Positions 8,500 to 17,553 are shown, counted from the stretch's first letter. The stretch is 64,000 nucleotides of DNA from Agathobacter ruminis (GCF_002735305.1 NZ_PDYG01000008.1:1-64000); one strand, 5' to 3'. Numbers and translations are program-made. The notes: generated by a model not told the origin, from the sequence alone.

Positions 8500-9671
8500 G
8501 CAACCGCCTTCGCTTTCTTTTGCACATGCATCACGAAGTAAATCGTCATAAATGCAAGTGCGAAGAGCAGTTGCACGCCGAGGTTGAGCAGATATTCATC
8601 CGGGTTGAAGGCTTCTCCGTTGAAACCGGCCAGGATGTTGTTGTTGCGAATAAACCAGTAAGCCGGGAAGAAGCGTGAGATGCGAGTTACATTCTCAGCC
8701 AGCATCCATTGTGGGACGAAAACCCCGCAAAGGAAAGAGCTTCCCAGACCAATGACATTGGCAATCAACTGAAGTGCGTGCTCAGAGAGCGAGAAGGATG
8801 CGATGCACAGTGTCATGGTGACGATTACAATCAGATAGACAAAGCTGTTTGCTGTCATAAGTGCGATTGTCTCAATCGGATCGTAACGGTACATTCCGCC
8901 GAATCCGCCGGCAATCAGGATAATCAGCCATACCAGGATGCTGTAGCAGATGGCACCGAGTCCGATTCCGGCAGCTTTGCGGCGAGGCTTTAAGTAGCTG
9001 CAGGAGATGCGCGCTGCCAGATCTCTGTTATGGAAGGTCATCAGAATCGGTGACATGCTAAGGAGCAGAACTGAGATCAAAATATAAGCAAAATATTGGA
9101 AGAAATATCCGCTTGGAGAATTCCCGTTATTGGTTTTCTCAAAGGTAATCATTTCGACTTCGTTTGCATTTACTTTCTCCATTACATTGGCAGCTTTGCT
9201 TAACGAATCTTCCAAAGATTCAGAGGATGCCTGATAAACGGATAATGCCCGGAAATAGGAATCCACATCCTGGTTAAAGAAATATCCGGCAGCAGAATCG
9301 GTGCGCATGGAATGTGTTACCAGATTCTTGAAATTACCGTTCTTTAATTCTTCTTCGTATCCTTTCGGAATGGTAAGGACATATGAAATTTCTTCATAAT
9401 ACATATTGTCCTGAATCTTCGAAATGTCTTTTCCTTCAAACGAAATATATTTATGTTTGGTAGCCAGATAGTCCGTTAGTGCATGGCTTGCGACGGTATC
9501 ATCCTCGTCGATTACGGTAAATTTCACGGACTTTGCTTCGAATTTTGAAGTGCTGCTTCCCTTATTGATATTGGTCATGACAACCATCAGAATCAGGAAG
9601 ATGATGACATAGATGAAGCAGGTGCCAATATGCTTTTTTGCAATTTGGAAAAAGGTCTTAAAGTTGAGCAT
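8496..9671 (-). CDS. ABC-2 type transporter permease
   Basis: A 391-residue membrane subunit with the ABC-2 layout: one N-terminal membrane helix (about 16-34), a large extracytoplasmic domain (about 35-190), then five helices from about residue 190 to 385. It is the third gene of an ATPase-permease-permease operon, and its start overlaps the preceding permease gene by 14 bases. Paired permeases with one ATPase next to a NarL-type two-component system resemble drug or lipopeptide exporters such as linearmycin-resistance LnrLMN. The substrate is unknown. Confidence 0.85.
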   Translation of the reverse strand: MLNFKTFFQIAKKHIGTCFIYVIIFLILMVVMTNINKGSSTSKFEAKSVKFTVIDEDDTVASHALTDYLATKHKYISFEGKDISKIQDNMYYEEISYVLTIPKGYEEELKNGNFKNLVTHSMRTDSAAGYFFNQDVDSYFRALSVYQASSESLEDSLSKAANVMEKVNANEVEMITFEKTNNGNSPSGYFFQYFAYILISVLLLSMSPILMTFHNRDLAARISCSYLKPRRKAAGIGLGAICYSILVWLIILIAGGFGGMYRYDPIETIALMTANSFVYLIVIVTMTLCIASFSLSEHALQLIANVIGLGSSFLCGVFVPQWMLAENVTRISRFFPAYWFIRNNNILAGFNGEAFNPDEYLLNLGVQLLFALAFMTIYFVMHVQKKAKAVA

Positions 9672-10803
9672 AGGTTTTTCTCCTTGTCATTAAAAATCCG
9701 GTGACACAAAACAGAATGATAAATCCAATAATTGTCAGGATGTTGGTATAAAAACGGCTTAGATCTTCGTACTGGCTTAAGCGGTAAAAACTGTCGGTCA
9801 AAAGAGCTGCCGGGTTGAGTCGATTGACAATCGGAAGGTGATTCTCAATCAGAATATTCATATTTCCAATCATCAATCCGCTCAAAAAGCAAAGCGGCAT
9901 CGTAACTGCGAAGACCAGTCCCTGCTTTGCAGTCTGGTCGAAGTGACCAAAACAGCCAATGAAAAATCCGAGCGATACGCCGACGAAGCAGCCGAGAAAC
10001 ATTGTAAGGACTGTAAACGGCAGGCGGTCCAGCAATTGAATTTTTAAGATGAAAGCCATATAAGCAAATCCGACTGCATTGAGTACAAATTCATAAATGG
10101 TTACGGCAAGCAGTTCCGGAACGATGCGAATCAGTTTGTGGGTCGGGGCAACAGTGATTCGCTTTGCAAGCTCTGACAGGTTTGCCTGGTTGTGACAGGC
10201 AACCAATACCCCACCGACAGCAGTAAACAGACATTGCATTGCAAGCAGGTTAAAGAAATATTGGGTATATGGTGACTGATCCGGATGGCGTCCCAATGAT
10301 TCGTTTGCATTGTAGGTAATCTCGGCTGACAATGCATCAATCATTTCCTGGTACTGCTCCATATGATCCGGCAGCAGTTCTGTCAGGGCATTTACCTGCA
10401 TGTTGTAGCGGTCAACGAAAGTTTTGAGGATGCTTTGCTGCATGCTTTGTTCTTTCATATTCTCCGACACGCTCAGGCGAACCATCTCGCCGGAATGGAG
10501 AATGCCAACAATTTCTTTTTCTTTTAACTGTTCTTTGGCTTCTTCTTCCGTACAGTAGGATGCTTCCAAAAATCCGCCTTTTTCGGTTGACAGCTGCGTG
10601 ATCACATTGTCGAGCTGTTCGTCATATACGGAATCGGATTTCACGATTGCAACCGGGATGGTCGAGATATTTTCTGTCGCTCCAAGATTTCCGAAAGCAA
10701 TTTTGAAGAAGCTTCCGAGAATAATCGGAAAGAGCAGGATCCAAAAGGTATTGGCTTTATCGCGGAAGAGTGTCTTCCAGCTGAATATCATTGTTCTTAA
10801 CAT
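9658..10803 (-). CDS. ABC-2 type transporter permease
   Basis: A 381-residue ABC-2 permease with the same architecture as its neighbour: a helix near residues 20-40, an extracytoplasmic domain to about 180, then several membrane helices including GFAYMAFILKI and LTMFLGCFVGVSLGFFIG. The two permeases presumably form the heterodimeric membrane channel for the ATPase encoded just upstream, 12 bases away. An AGGGAGG site precedes the start. Exported compound not predictable. Confidence 0.85.
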   Translation of the reverse strand: MLRTMIFSWKTLFRDKANTFWILLFPIILGSFFKIAFGNLGATENISTIPVAIVKSDSVYDEQLDNVITQLSTEKGGFLEASYCTEEEAKEQLKEKEIVGILHSGEMVRLSVSENMKEQSMQQSILKTFVDRYNMQVNALTELLPDHMEQYQEMIDALSAEITYNANESLGRHPDQSPYTQYFFNLLAMQCLFTAVGGVLVACHNQANLSELAKRITVAPTHKLIRIVPELLAVTIYEFVLNAVGFAYMAFILKIQLLDRLPFTVLTMFLGCFVGVSLGFFIGCFGHFDQTAKQGLVFAVTMPLCFLSGLMIGNMNILIENHLPIVNRLNPAALLTDSFYRLSQYEDLSRFYTNILTIIGFIILFCVTGFLMTRRKTYAQL

Positions 10804-10815
10804 AACTTCCTCCCT

Positions 10816-11757
10816 TTAATCGCGTAATTCTTTTCCTGTGATTTCCAAAAAGACATCGTTCAATGTCGGAAGTGCGGAATGAATATGTCCGAAGGAATAT
10901 TCTTTGCCCTGCAGATAATCCAGTACGCGAACGAGATTGTGGCTTCCGCCGTCACAGAGAATTGTCAGTTTGGAATCTTCAAAGGTGACAGAATAGACAT
11001 GTGGAAGTGCCTTTAATGCCTCGATGTCATCTGCGGTGACAGATAAGATATCGATGGTGATGATTTCGCGTTTCTTAATCAGCTTTTTCAATTCTTCCGC
11101 AGTTCCCTGAGCAATGCATTTTCCATTATCGATAATAGCAATGCGAGAGCAAATCTGTTCTACTTCTTCCATATAATGGGAGGTGTAAATGATGGTTGCG
11201 CCCTGTCTGTTTAATTCCATAATGCCTTCGAGAATGCGGTTTCGGCTCTGCGGATCAACAGCTACGGTTGGCTCATCCAGGATGATCAGTTTTGGCTTGT
11301 GCGCGATTCCGCAGGCAATGTTTAGGCGGCGAAGAAGACCACCGGATAACTTCTTTGGATAGAATTTGCGGAAGTCTTCGAGTCCGGTGAACTGAATCGC
11401 TTCTTCTACATATTGCTTGCGCAGCTGCTTGTCATTGATGTATAATCCGCAGAAATAATCAATGTTTTCCTGGACAGTCAACTCCTCAAATACAGCAACA
11501 TTCTGCATGACCACACCGATTTTTGCTTTGATATCATAGGCGTCAGCTTTCATCGGTTTTTCGAAGATTTCAATCTCCCCATTGTCATAAGACAAAAGTG
11601 AAAGAATGCAATTGATCGTTGTGGTCTTGCCGGAACCGTTTGGTCCAAGCAATCCAAAAATTTCCCCCTGCTTGATTTCAAGATTCAAATGGTCAACCGC
11701 CAGCAGTTCGCGATAGCGTTTCACCAGTTCCTTTACCTTTACGGCTGTTTCGTTCAT
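10816..11757 (-). CDS. ABC transporter ATP-binding protein
   Basis: A 313-residue ATPase subunit energising the two ABC-2 permeases. It has Walker A GPNGSGKTT, signature LSGGLLRR (a variant of LSGGQ), Walker B LIILDEPTVAVDP and switch His in TSHYMEEVE, plus a C-terminal extension of about 90 residues as in DrrA-type drug ATPases. I chose the ATG at 11757 because AAGGAGGAG stands in front of it; an upstream ATG at 11775 overlaps that site. The three genes lie close together and diverge from a two-component system. Confidence 0.9.
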   Translation of the reverse strand: MNETAVKVKELVKRYRELLAVDHLNLEIKQGEIFGLLGPNGSGKTTTINCILSLLSYDNGEIEIFEKPMKADAYDIKAKIGVVMQNVAVFEELTVQENIDYFCGLYINDKQLRKQYVEEAIQFTGLEDFRKFYPKKLSGGLLRRLNIACGIAHKPKLIILDEPTVAVDPQSRNRILEGIMELNRQGATIIYTSHYMEEVEQICSRIAIIDNGKCIAQGTAEELKKLIKKREIITIDILSVTADDIEALKALPHVYSVTFEDSKLTILCDGGSHNLVRVLDYLQGKEYSFGHIHSALPTLNDVFLEITGKELRD

Positions 11758-11848
11758 ATATAACTCCTCCTTCATTGTTTTCGTTTTGTTGTATTAAGCA
11801 TAATGCTTCACCGGAATGAAAAACAGTGTTAGATGTCAGAACTTCAAA

Positions 11849-11862
11849 ATGACATTTGTCAT
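11849..11862. promoter_or_regulatory. palindrome in divergent promoter region
   Basis: The perfect inverted repeat ATGACA-TT-TGTCAT lies in the 172-base region between the ABC transporter operon and the histidine kinase gene. Another TGTCA occurs at 11834. It is a natural candidate for the binding site of the adjacent LuxR/NarL-type response regulator; this is inference from location and symmetry. Confidence 0.45.
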
Positions 11863-11929
11863 ATTTTATGATAATCTTAATTTATGTTTGTTTTTGCAAT
11901 CAAAAGGCGTATGAAGAAAGCGAAAATGT

Positions 11930-13036
11930 ATGAGGGAGATAGTAGAAAAAAATCTGATATTGGTTTCCGGAATCATTCTTCTTGTGCTGACCACACAGGA
12001 AAATTATATCGTGATTGCAAGCCTGATTGGAATCATTGAAACGGAAAGCGCAATTGTACTTCAATATTTGTTTGACGATAAGAGAGTAGATTACGGATGG
12101 ATGATACTTTGTCTGTGCATCTCATTTTTGTGGTGGCCATTGCTATTCTTTATGCCGGTGATTTCTTTTTCACTCGCACAAAAGGAAAAATGGCTGTTTA
12201 TCCCCATACTGTTGCTGCCGTTTGCCGCAGAATATGCAATTGATTCTCCTTTTTTTGACAGGAAGTGGCCGGTCTGCACACTGGGAATTTTAATGGTACT
12301 TGCGATGCTTTTGGCCTATGAAAACTTAAAAGCAACCGCATATCGCCGTCAGTTTCTCAATCAAATCGATTCGTCGGTTGCACTCGAAAACAAATTGCAG
12401 CAACGCAATGCAGAGCTCCTTGCCAGCCAGGATGACTCGGTGCGGTTGGCGACCTTGCAGGAGCGAAATCGAATTGCGCGAGAAATTCATGATAATGTTG
12501 GTCATATGCTGTCCCGTACGATTTTGCAGACGGGAGCGTTGCTTACGATTTATAAAGAGGAGCCGCTTCACGGACAGTTGCAAAGCGTGAATGATTCGAT
12601 GAATGAAGCGATGAATAATATTCGTGAGAGTGTACATGATCTTCACAATGATTCACTCGACTTAAAGCGCTCGGTAGAGGAAGTACTTGCTGAGTTGCGT
12701 GCGCATTATCAGGTTGATTATGAATATGATATGGGAACGGAAATTGCCAGCAACGTCAAATATTGTTTTCTTGCAATCGCAAAGGAAGCTACTGCGAATA
12801 TCATCAAGCATTGCGACGGAACCAAAGTGTCTGTTGTTTTGCGAGAACATCCGGGATTTTATCAGATGATGGTTGCTGACAACGGAACCGGGAAGATTGA
12901 CCGAGAGCATGGCGGAATTGGACTTCATAATATGGAAGACCGTGTGAAGGCAATCGGTGGAACGATTTCCTTTTCAGATGTAAATGGATTTAAGATATTA
13001 TTATCGATTCCGAAGGAACAGGAGGGAATAAAATAG
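11930..13036 (+). CDS. two-component sensor histidine kinase
   Basis: A 368-residue HisKA_3-type kinase. The N-terminal ~130 residues form about five membrane helices. Next come a linking coiled coil (140-175), the dimerisation/phosphoacceptor motif RNRIAREIHDNVGH with His187, and an HATPase domain (N-box KEATANIIKH, then DNGTG and GGIGLHNM). It shares one base with the downstream regulator gene (TAGTG). The arrangement beside a divergent ABC-2 exporter is typical of systems that sense antibiotics or envelope stress and induce their own exporter. No extracellular sensor domain is present, so sensing probably occurs in the membrane. The start codon is uncertain. Confidence 0.88.
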   Translation: MREIVEKNLILVSGIILLVLTTQENYIVIASLIGIIETESAIVLQYLFDDKRVDYGWMILCLCISFLWWPLLFFMPVISFSLAQKEKWLFIPILLLPFAAEYAIDSPFFDRKWPVCTLGILMVLAMLLAYENLKATAYRRQFLNQIDSSVALENKLQQRNAELLASQDDSVRLATLQERNRIAREIHDNVGHMLSRTILQTGALLTIYKEEPLHGQLQSVNDSMNEAMNNIRESVHDLHNDSLDLKRSVEEVLAELRAHYQVDYEYDMGTEIASNVKYCFLAIAKEATANIIKHCDGTKVSVVLREHPGFYQMMVADNGTGKIDREHGGIGLHNMEDRVKAIGGTISFSDVNGFKILLSIPKEQEGIK

Positions 13037-13656
13037 TGAATCTTATCGTATGTGATGACGATCAGCTCGTTGCACTTTCTTTGAAAACTATATTGGAAGC
13101 AGATTCGGAGTTGGCTGTGGTTGCATCCGGCAATGACGGGAAAGATGCGGTAGCTCTTTATGAGAAATATCATCCGGATGTGGTTTTGATGGACATTCAG
13201 ATGAAGAAAATGTCCGGATTATGTGCTGCGGAAGAAATCCTGAAAAAGGATACGGATGCAAAGATTTTGTTGCTGACAACTTTTTCAGATGATGAATATA
13301 TTATGAAAGCTTTGGAACTTGGCGTCAAAGGATATATTTTAAAGCAGGACTTCAATGGAATTGTTCCGGCAGTAAAAGCAGTCTACGGCGGACAGAGTGT
13401 GTTTGGCGGTGAGATTGTAAGTAAGATACCGGTACTGACCACGAAAAAGGAATCATTTGATTATGCGGTCTATGATATTACAGATAAGGAAATCGAGGTG
13501 ATTGCTGAAGTCGGAAGCGGAAAGAGTAATCGGGAAATTGCAGATGCATTGTGCCTGTCGGAAGGAACTGTGCGCAATTATATCAGTACGATTTTGGAAA
13601 AATTGTCGCTCCGTGATCGTACGCAGCTGGCGGTGTTTTACTTAAACCACCGATAA
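13036..13656 (+). CDS. NarL/LuxR-family response regulator
   Basis: A 206-residue regulator with a receiver domain (acidic pocket CDDD at 6-9, phosphoacceptor Asp53 in VLMDIQM, Thr and Lys switch residues in LLTTFSD and YILKQDF) and a C-terminal LuxR-type helix-turn-helix (SNREIADALCLSEGTVRNYIS). The GTG start overlaps the kinase stop by one base, with AGGAGG upstream. It probably controls the divergent ABC-2 operon, where a palindrome is present. Confidence 0.92.
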   Translation: MNLIVCDDDQLVALSLKTILEADSELAVVASGNDGKDAVALYEKYHPDVVLMDIQMKKMSGLCAAEEILKKDTDAKILLLTTFSDDEYIMKALELGVKGYILKQDFNGIVPAVKAVYGGQSVFGGEIVSKIPVLTTKKESFDYAVYDITDKEIEVIAEVGSGKSNREIADALCLSEGTVRNYISTILEKLSLRDRTQLAVFYLNHR

Positions 13657-13747
13657 TCCTTGACTTCTTAAAGGGGAAATGGAGAAAGAGTATGATATAA
13701 ATGTAATGTTGGAATAGAAAAATAAGAGATTGAGAAAGTTGGATGAT

Positions 13748-14386
13748 ATGAACGAGAAATTAGGATTGATTTTTGATATGGACGGAACCCTTTGGGATTC
13801 TTCAGAAAATGTGGCAAAGTCGTGGACAATTGCAAATGAAAAACTTGGCTATCACCGCGTGATCACAGTGGAAGACATGCAGTCTGTGATGGGAAAGACA
13901 ATGACTGAAATCGCAGAAATCATTTTCCCGGATTTGCCATTGAAAGAGCGGATGGAGGCTTTGGAATATTCCGGAAATTTTGAGAACGAATATTTGCGCG
14001 AACATGGTGGCGTACTCTATCCTCAGCTGGAAGAGACTTTAAAAGAATTAAAGAAAAAGTATCATTTATATATTGTAAGTAATTGCCAGAGTGGATATAT
14101 CGAAGCTTTTCTTGATTATTATCATCTGTGGGATTATTTCGAGGATACGCAGTGCTTCGGAGATAACGGATTGCCGAAGGGGCAGAATATTCGCCTGCTT
14201 TATGAGCGCAATGACTTGTTTGATGCGGCTTATATCGGAGACATTCAGGGCGATTATGATGCGACGATGGAGGCCGGACTTGCATTTATCCATGCCGCAT
14301 ACGGATTTGGAAAAATCAGTCATCAGGTGCCGAAGATTCAATCGCTTCCGGAATTGATTGAAGTAGCTGATCAGGTGCTGGAATAG
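13748..14386 (+). CDS. HAD-superfamily phosphatase
   Basis: A 212-residue haloacid-dehalogenase hydrolase of the phosphoglycolate-phosphatase (PGP/Gph) subgroup. Motif I is FDMDGTLWDSS with nucleophile and acid Asp residues, motif II is VSNCQSG, the motif III lysine lies in GLPKGQN, and motif IV is YIGDIQGDYDA. The helical cap lies between motifs I and II, as in subclass C1. The substrate cannot be told from sequence. An in-frame TTG at 13730 would add six residues; I prefer the ATG. The next gene starts 18 bases downstream and is probably cotranscribed. Confidence 0.85.
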   Translation: MNEKLGLIFDMDGTLWDSSENVAKSWTIANEKLGYHRVITVEDMQSVMGKTMTEIAEIIFPDLPLKERMEALEYSGNFENEYLREHGGVLYPQLEETLKELKKKYHLYIVSNCQSGYIEAFLDYYHLWDYFEDTQCFGDNGLPKGQNIRLLYERNDLFDAAYIGDIQGDYDATMEAGLAFIHAAYGFGKISHQVPKIQSLPELIEVADQVLE

Positions 14387-14404
14387 AAGTTTTCGGGGGA
14401 TGGG

Positions 14405-14959
14405 ATGTATTTATACCATTATTATGATAAACGGTCCGGTCCGTTTCGCAGTTTGACCGCGCTTTCGGCGGAGCAGAGCAATTTGATTTTGGAGCAAATG
14501 AAAAAAGAACGTCCGGATTCAATGTGTGCAAAAAGAGATTTGGAATATATTAAGAAGCGCCGTAATTGCGAAGCAATTCTCAGGAGAGAATTCGCAAAGA
14601 AGGGTGGCATCATGGACCTTGACTCTCCACATTATATGGTTGTGGAGCATAGCCCGTGGTTAAGCACCTGGTATGAACAGGGTGACTTTTTAAAAATCCC
14701 AATCGATGCATTTGATACACGAAAGATTTCTTTTACTTATGGGGATTCCATGCCGACCTTCAGCCCGAAAGTACAAGATGGCAAAGAATATCGGAATCAG
14801 GTTTATACCTACGAAGAAATCTTGCGCATCATCGATCGATATGGTTTGCCACAGGAGTGGAATGATGATGGCGCACATGGGCCGGAGCGGTATATCGAGG
14901 CTCATGTGTGGACAAATGAACCGATTTCTCAAATAACTAATATTGGGATAAAAAACTAG
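14405..14959 (+). CDS. conserved hypothetical protein
   Basis: A 184-residue soluble protein with an unusual content of Tyr, Trp and His (YLYHYYDKRSGPF at the start; SPHYMVVEHSPWLSTWY, SFTYGDSMPTFSP and GPERYIEAHVW later). It lacks membrane helices and any motif I can name. It looks like a complete protein and follows the phosphatase gene with a GGGGGATGGG site. I recall similar uncharacterised proteins in Lachnospiraceae, but no function. It ends before a terminator. Confidence 0.7.
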   Translation: MYLYHYYDKRSGPFRSLTALSAEQSNLILEQMKKERPDSMCAKRDLEYIKKRRNCEAILRREFAKKGGIMDLDSPHYMVVEHSPWLSTWYEQGDFLKIPIDAFDTRKISFTYGDSMPTFSPKVQDGKEYRNQVYTYEEILRIIDRYGLPQEWNDDGAHGPERYIEAHVWTNEPISQITNIGIKN

Positions 14960-14992
14960 ATAAAAAACTAGATTAAAAAACGCATAAAAAGA

Positions 14993-15056
14993 ACCTGCAC
15001 GAAACATCTATGACAGAGTAGAGTGCTCTGAAATTTGATAATTTCGTGCGGGTTTA
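14993..15056 (+). terminator. intrinsic terminator
   Basis: Stem CCTGCACGAAA/TTTCGTGCGGG (one G-U pair) with a long loop of about 40 nt, followed by a short T-rich run. The preceding 30 bases contain near-repeats of AAAAAACTAGAT. It closes the phosphatase/hypothetical transcript. Confidence 0.65.
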
Positions 15057-15069
15057 TTATTTGATATGT

Positions 15070-15459
15070 TTACTGTATAAAAGCTTCTTCTGCAAATCTC
15101 AAATCTGTCAAATTGCTTTCCTTATATTCTTGGTTTTTCAACGATTCGTTTCTGGATAGCATGGTATTATAGATTTCTCGACTTTGTGTTTTCTTTATGA
15201 TTTCGGGAAAGACTTCGGCGACACCGTAAAATTCATCTTCTGTGCAGGTCTTTAGAAATTCTATAGTTTCTTCAATGCTGCTACTTAGAATATCAGTTAG
15301 AGTATTCCAGCATTCTTCCAATGCACAGTCATCATTAAGTTCCAATGAATTTCTTCTGTTTATAGTCTCTCTCAGTTTTCTAGGCAGAAATTGCACTTCG
15401 TATTGACATCCGAGTGCAAAAGTTGCACTATATAGATATAGAAAGTGCAATTCCTGCAC
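15070..15459 (-). CDS. hypothetical protein, start uncertain
   Basis: A 129-residue reading frame, divergent from the HTH-nucleotidyltransferase gene. Residues about 45-100 (LEECWNTLTDILSSSIEETIEF, EVFPEIIKKTQSREI, paraphrased in part) resemble small helical proteins of unknown function found in Clostridia, which I recall only by pattern. The first ~30 residues are encoded by the operator and promoter region of the opposite gene and look non-native, and no good ribosome binding site was found at any candidate start. It may be a 5'-truncated gene or start downstream at a non-ATG codon. Confidence 0.4.
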   Translation of the reverse strand: MQELHFLYLYSATFALGCQYEVQFLPRKLRETINRRNSLELNDDCALEECWNTLTDILSSSIEETIEFLKTCTEDEFYGVAEVFPEIIKKTQSREIYNTMLSRNESLKNQEYKESNLTDLRFAEEAFIQ

Positions 15460-15460
15460 T
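15403..15460 (+). promoter_or_regulatory. promoter with twin operators for HTH-MNT gene
   Basis: A TTGACA -35-like box (15403-15408) is followed by two copies of the perfect dyad AGTGCA-N5-TGCACT at 15413-15429 and 15444-15460. Their centres are 31 bp apart, three helical turns, so two dimers would bind on the same DNA face. The first copy sits between -35 and the TATATAGATA -10 area. The gene product begins with an Xre-type HTH, so autoregulation is likely. Confidence 0.7.
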
Positions 15461-15485
15461 CGCCCATTGAAAAAAGAGGTGCAAT

Positions 15486-15959
15486 ATGAGTGAAATTAAA
15501 AAGATTAGATTAGAAAAAAAACTTACACAACAGCAAGTGGCTGATTTTGTAGGGGTTTCACTTCGGTCATATAAATCATATGAAAATGATAAGGTGAAAG
15601 AAGATACCATCAAATACAATTATATACTAGAGAAACTTAACGATTTGAATCCGATTGATGAAGATCATGGGATTTTAGATATGGATTTCATCAAGGAAAA
15701 GTGTAAAGAAGTATTTGATGAATATCCGGTCCACTATTGCATTTTGTTTGGATCTTATGCAAAAGGAAAAGCAAATGAATCCAGTGATTTAGATTTTCTT
15801 ATTTCGTCAGATTTGAAGGGCATTAAGTTTTATGGATTAGTTGAAAAGCTTCGACTAGCACTTCATAAGAGAGTAGATGTCCTTAATCTTGACCAGCTCA
15901 AAGACAATTTAGAACTTACCAATGAAATATTAAGGGACGGAATTCGAATTTATGGATAA
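15486..15959 (+). CDS. Xre HTH fused to MNT nucleotidyltransferase (antitoxin)
   Basis: A 157-residue two-domain protein. Residues about 5-55 form an Xre-type helix-turn-helix (RLEKKLTQQQVADFVGVS). Residues about 65-157 form a minimal nucleotidyltransferase with GSYAKGKANESSDLDFL, i.e. the GSx10DxD signature of MntA-type antitoxins, which neutralise HEPN (HepT) RNase toxins by nucleotidylation. The next reading frame, starting inside its 3' end at 15952, is an N-terminal HEPN fragment. The ribosome binding site is GAGGTG. DNA binding and toxin modification in one chain would couple repression and neutralisation; the function is inferred from family knowledge. Confidence 0.85.
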   Translation: MSEIKKIRLEKKLTQQQVADFVGVSLRSYKSYENDKVKEDTIKYNYILEKLNDLNPIDEDHGILDMDFIKEKCKEVFDEYPVHYCILFGSYAKGKANESSDLDFLISSDLKGIKFYGLVEKLRLALHKRVDVLNLDQLKDNLELTNEILRDGIRIYG

Positions 15960-16032
15960 TTATAAAAATGATAATTATTATTTGGAAAAGATAAAAAAAG
16001 ATATTTCATTCATAGTAGAGCATATCGGATGA
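15952..16032 (+). pseudogene. truncated HEPN (HepT-like) toxin
   Basis: A 26-codon frame starting within the end of the antitoxin gene encodes a Asn/Tyr/Lys-rich start, YYLEKIKKDISFIVEHI, typical of the first helix of HEPN/HepT proteins, then stops at TGA. A full HEPN toxin has about 110-140 residues and a catalytic RX4-6H motif, absent here. DNA just after the stop (ACCGTCCCC, ATGGGAC) is reminiscent of GGGGAC-type repeats, so a repeat insertion or deletion may have removed the toxin. The antitoxin is left as an orphan. Confidence 0.65.
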
Positions 16033-16076
16033 CCCACAAACACCGTCCCCATGGGACATTCTAGGCTACTAGGTTA

Positions 16077-16105
16077 TTGAATTGTGGGAGGAAGAGTGCT
16101 ATAAT
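16077..16105 (+). promoter_or_regulatory. promoter of CoA-transferase gene
   Basis: TTGAAT (16077-16082), a 17-bp spacer, and a perfect TATAAT (16100-16105) stand about 50 bases ahead of the ATG at 16156. This is a strong housekeeping-type promoter, in line with a major fermentation enzyme. Confidence 0.8.
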
Positions 16106-16155
16106 TTACAAAGTGATAAAAAATTAACAAACAAAAAATGCGACGGAGGAGCACA

Positions 16156-17502
16156 ATGGGATTTCAGGAAGAATATAATCAGAAACTTGTCTCTGCAGAT
16201 GAAGCAGTCAAGGTCGTAAAATCCGGAGACTGGGTAGATTACGGATGGTGCAATAATACGCCGGTTGCCTTGGATGAGGCATTGGCAAAGCGTACCGATG
16301 AATTAAAAGATGTAAAATTGCGCGGTGGTATTTTACTTGCACCGCTTAAAGTATTTGAACGAGAAGATGCAGGAGAACATTTCTGCTGGAACTCATGGCA
16401 TATGGGTGGCCTTGAGCGCAAATTGATTGCAAGAGGCTGTGCATATTATGCACCGATTCGTTATTCGGAGTTGCCGAGATATTATCGCGACATGCCGGAA
16501 TCTGATCGCGATGATGTGGCAATGTTCCAGGTTGCACCGATGGATCAGCATGGATTCTTTAATTTTGGACCGAATGCTTCTCACCTTGGTGCAATGTGTG
16601 AGACCGCAAAACATATTATTGTCGAAGTCAATGAGAATATGCCAAGATGTCTTGGCGGTACCGAAACCGGTGTCCATATTTCTCAGGTAGAATATATTGT
16701 TGAGGGAAGCAATCCTCCAATCGGAGAGCTCGGAGGCAGTGGCGCTGCAACCGAGATTGACAAGAAGGTTGCGGAACTGATTGTAAATGAGATTCCAAAC
16801 GGAGCATGCTTACAGCTTGGTATCGGTGGCATGCCGAATGCAGTCGGAAGCATGATTGCAGAATCTGATTTGAAAGATCTCGGAGTGCATACCGAGATGT
16901 ATGTTGATGCGTTTGTAGATATTGCAAAAGCTGGAAAAATCACCGGTTCCAAGAAAAATATCGACCGCTTCCGTCAGGTATACGGTTTCGGAGCCGGAAC
17001 CAAGAAGATGTACGACTATATGGATGAGAATCCGGAATTGATGAGTGCACCGGTAAGTTATACGAATGATATTCGCCAGATCAGTGCGCTGGATAATTTC
17101 ATTTCCATCAATAATGCAGTCGATATCGACCTCTTTGGTCAGATCAATGCAGAATCTGCCGGAACCAAGCATATTTCAGGTGCGGGCGGACAGCTTGATT
17201 TCGTTTTGGGTGCATATTTATCAAATGGTGGAAAGAGCTTCATCTGTCTTTCATCTACCTTTGCTTCAAAAGATGGTACATTAAACAGCCGCATTCGTCC
17301 GACACTTGCAACCGGTTCCATTGTTACCGACACCCGTGCAAATGGACAGTATATTGTGACAGAATACGGCATGATCTGCCTGAAGGGACTTTCCGCATGG
17401 CAGCGTGCAGAGCAGTTAATCTCCATCGCACATCCGGATTTCCGCGATGAGTTAATCAAAGAAGCGGAGAAGCTGAATATCTGGAGACGGTCGAATAAAT
17501 AA
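16156..17502 (+). CDS. but: butyryl-CoA:acetate CoA-transferase
   Basis: A 448-residue class I-type CoA-transferase of the 4-hydroxybutyrate/butyryl-CoA:acetate group. It closely follows the Roseburia/Eubacterium enzymes as I remember them: [10 protein letters not shown] near the start, [31 protein letters not shown], and HTEMYVDAF, whose Glu is the catalytic residue of the family. It exchanges CoA between butyryl-CoA and acetate, the last step of butyrate formation in many gut Lachnospiraceae. The ATG at 16156 is chosen because GGAGG lies in front of it; an in-frame start 18 bases earlier has none. It is monocistronic, with its own promoter and terminator. A related propionate- or 4-hydroxybutyrate-specific enzyme cannot be fully excluded. 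Confidence 0.9.
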   Translation: MGFQEEYNQKLVSADEAVKVVKSGDWVDYGWCNNTPVALDEALAKRTDELKDVKLRGGILLAPLKVFEREDAGEHFCWNSWHMGGLERKLIARGCAYYAPIRYSELPRYYRDMPESDRDDVAMFQVAPMDQHGFFNFGPNASHLGAMCETAKHIIVEVNENMPRCLGGTETGVHISQVEYIVEGSNPPIGELGGSGAATEIDKKVAELIVNEIPNGACLQLGIGGMPNAVGSMIAESDLKDLGVHTEMYVDAFVDIAKAGKITGSKKNIDRFRQVYGFGAGTKKMYDYMDENPELMSAPVSYTNDIRQISALDNFISINNAVDIDLFGQINAESAGTKHISGAGGQLDFVLGAYLSNGGKSFICLSSTFASKDGTLNSRIRPTLATGSIVTDTRANGQYIVTEYGMICLKGLSAWQRAEQLISIAHPDFRDELIKEAEKLNIWRRSNK

Positions 17503-17516
17503 GTATCTGAAGTTGC

Positions 17517-17549
17517 ATCCCCCACAGATCGACTGTGGGGGATTTTTTT
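17517..17549 (+). terminator. terminator after but
   Basis: Perfect stem ATCCCCCACAG/CTGTGGGGGAT with a 5-nt loop and a run of seven T residues. It starts 14 bases after the stop codon. Confidence 0.95.
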
Positions 17550-17553
17550 GAGT

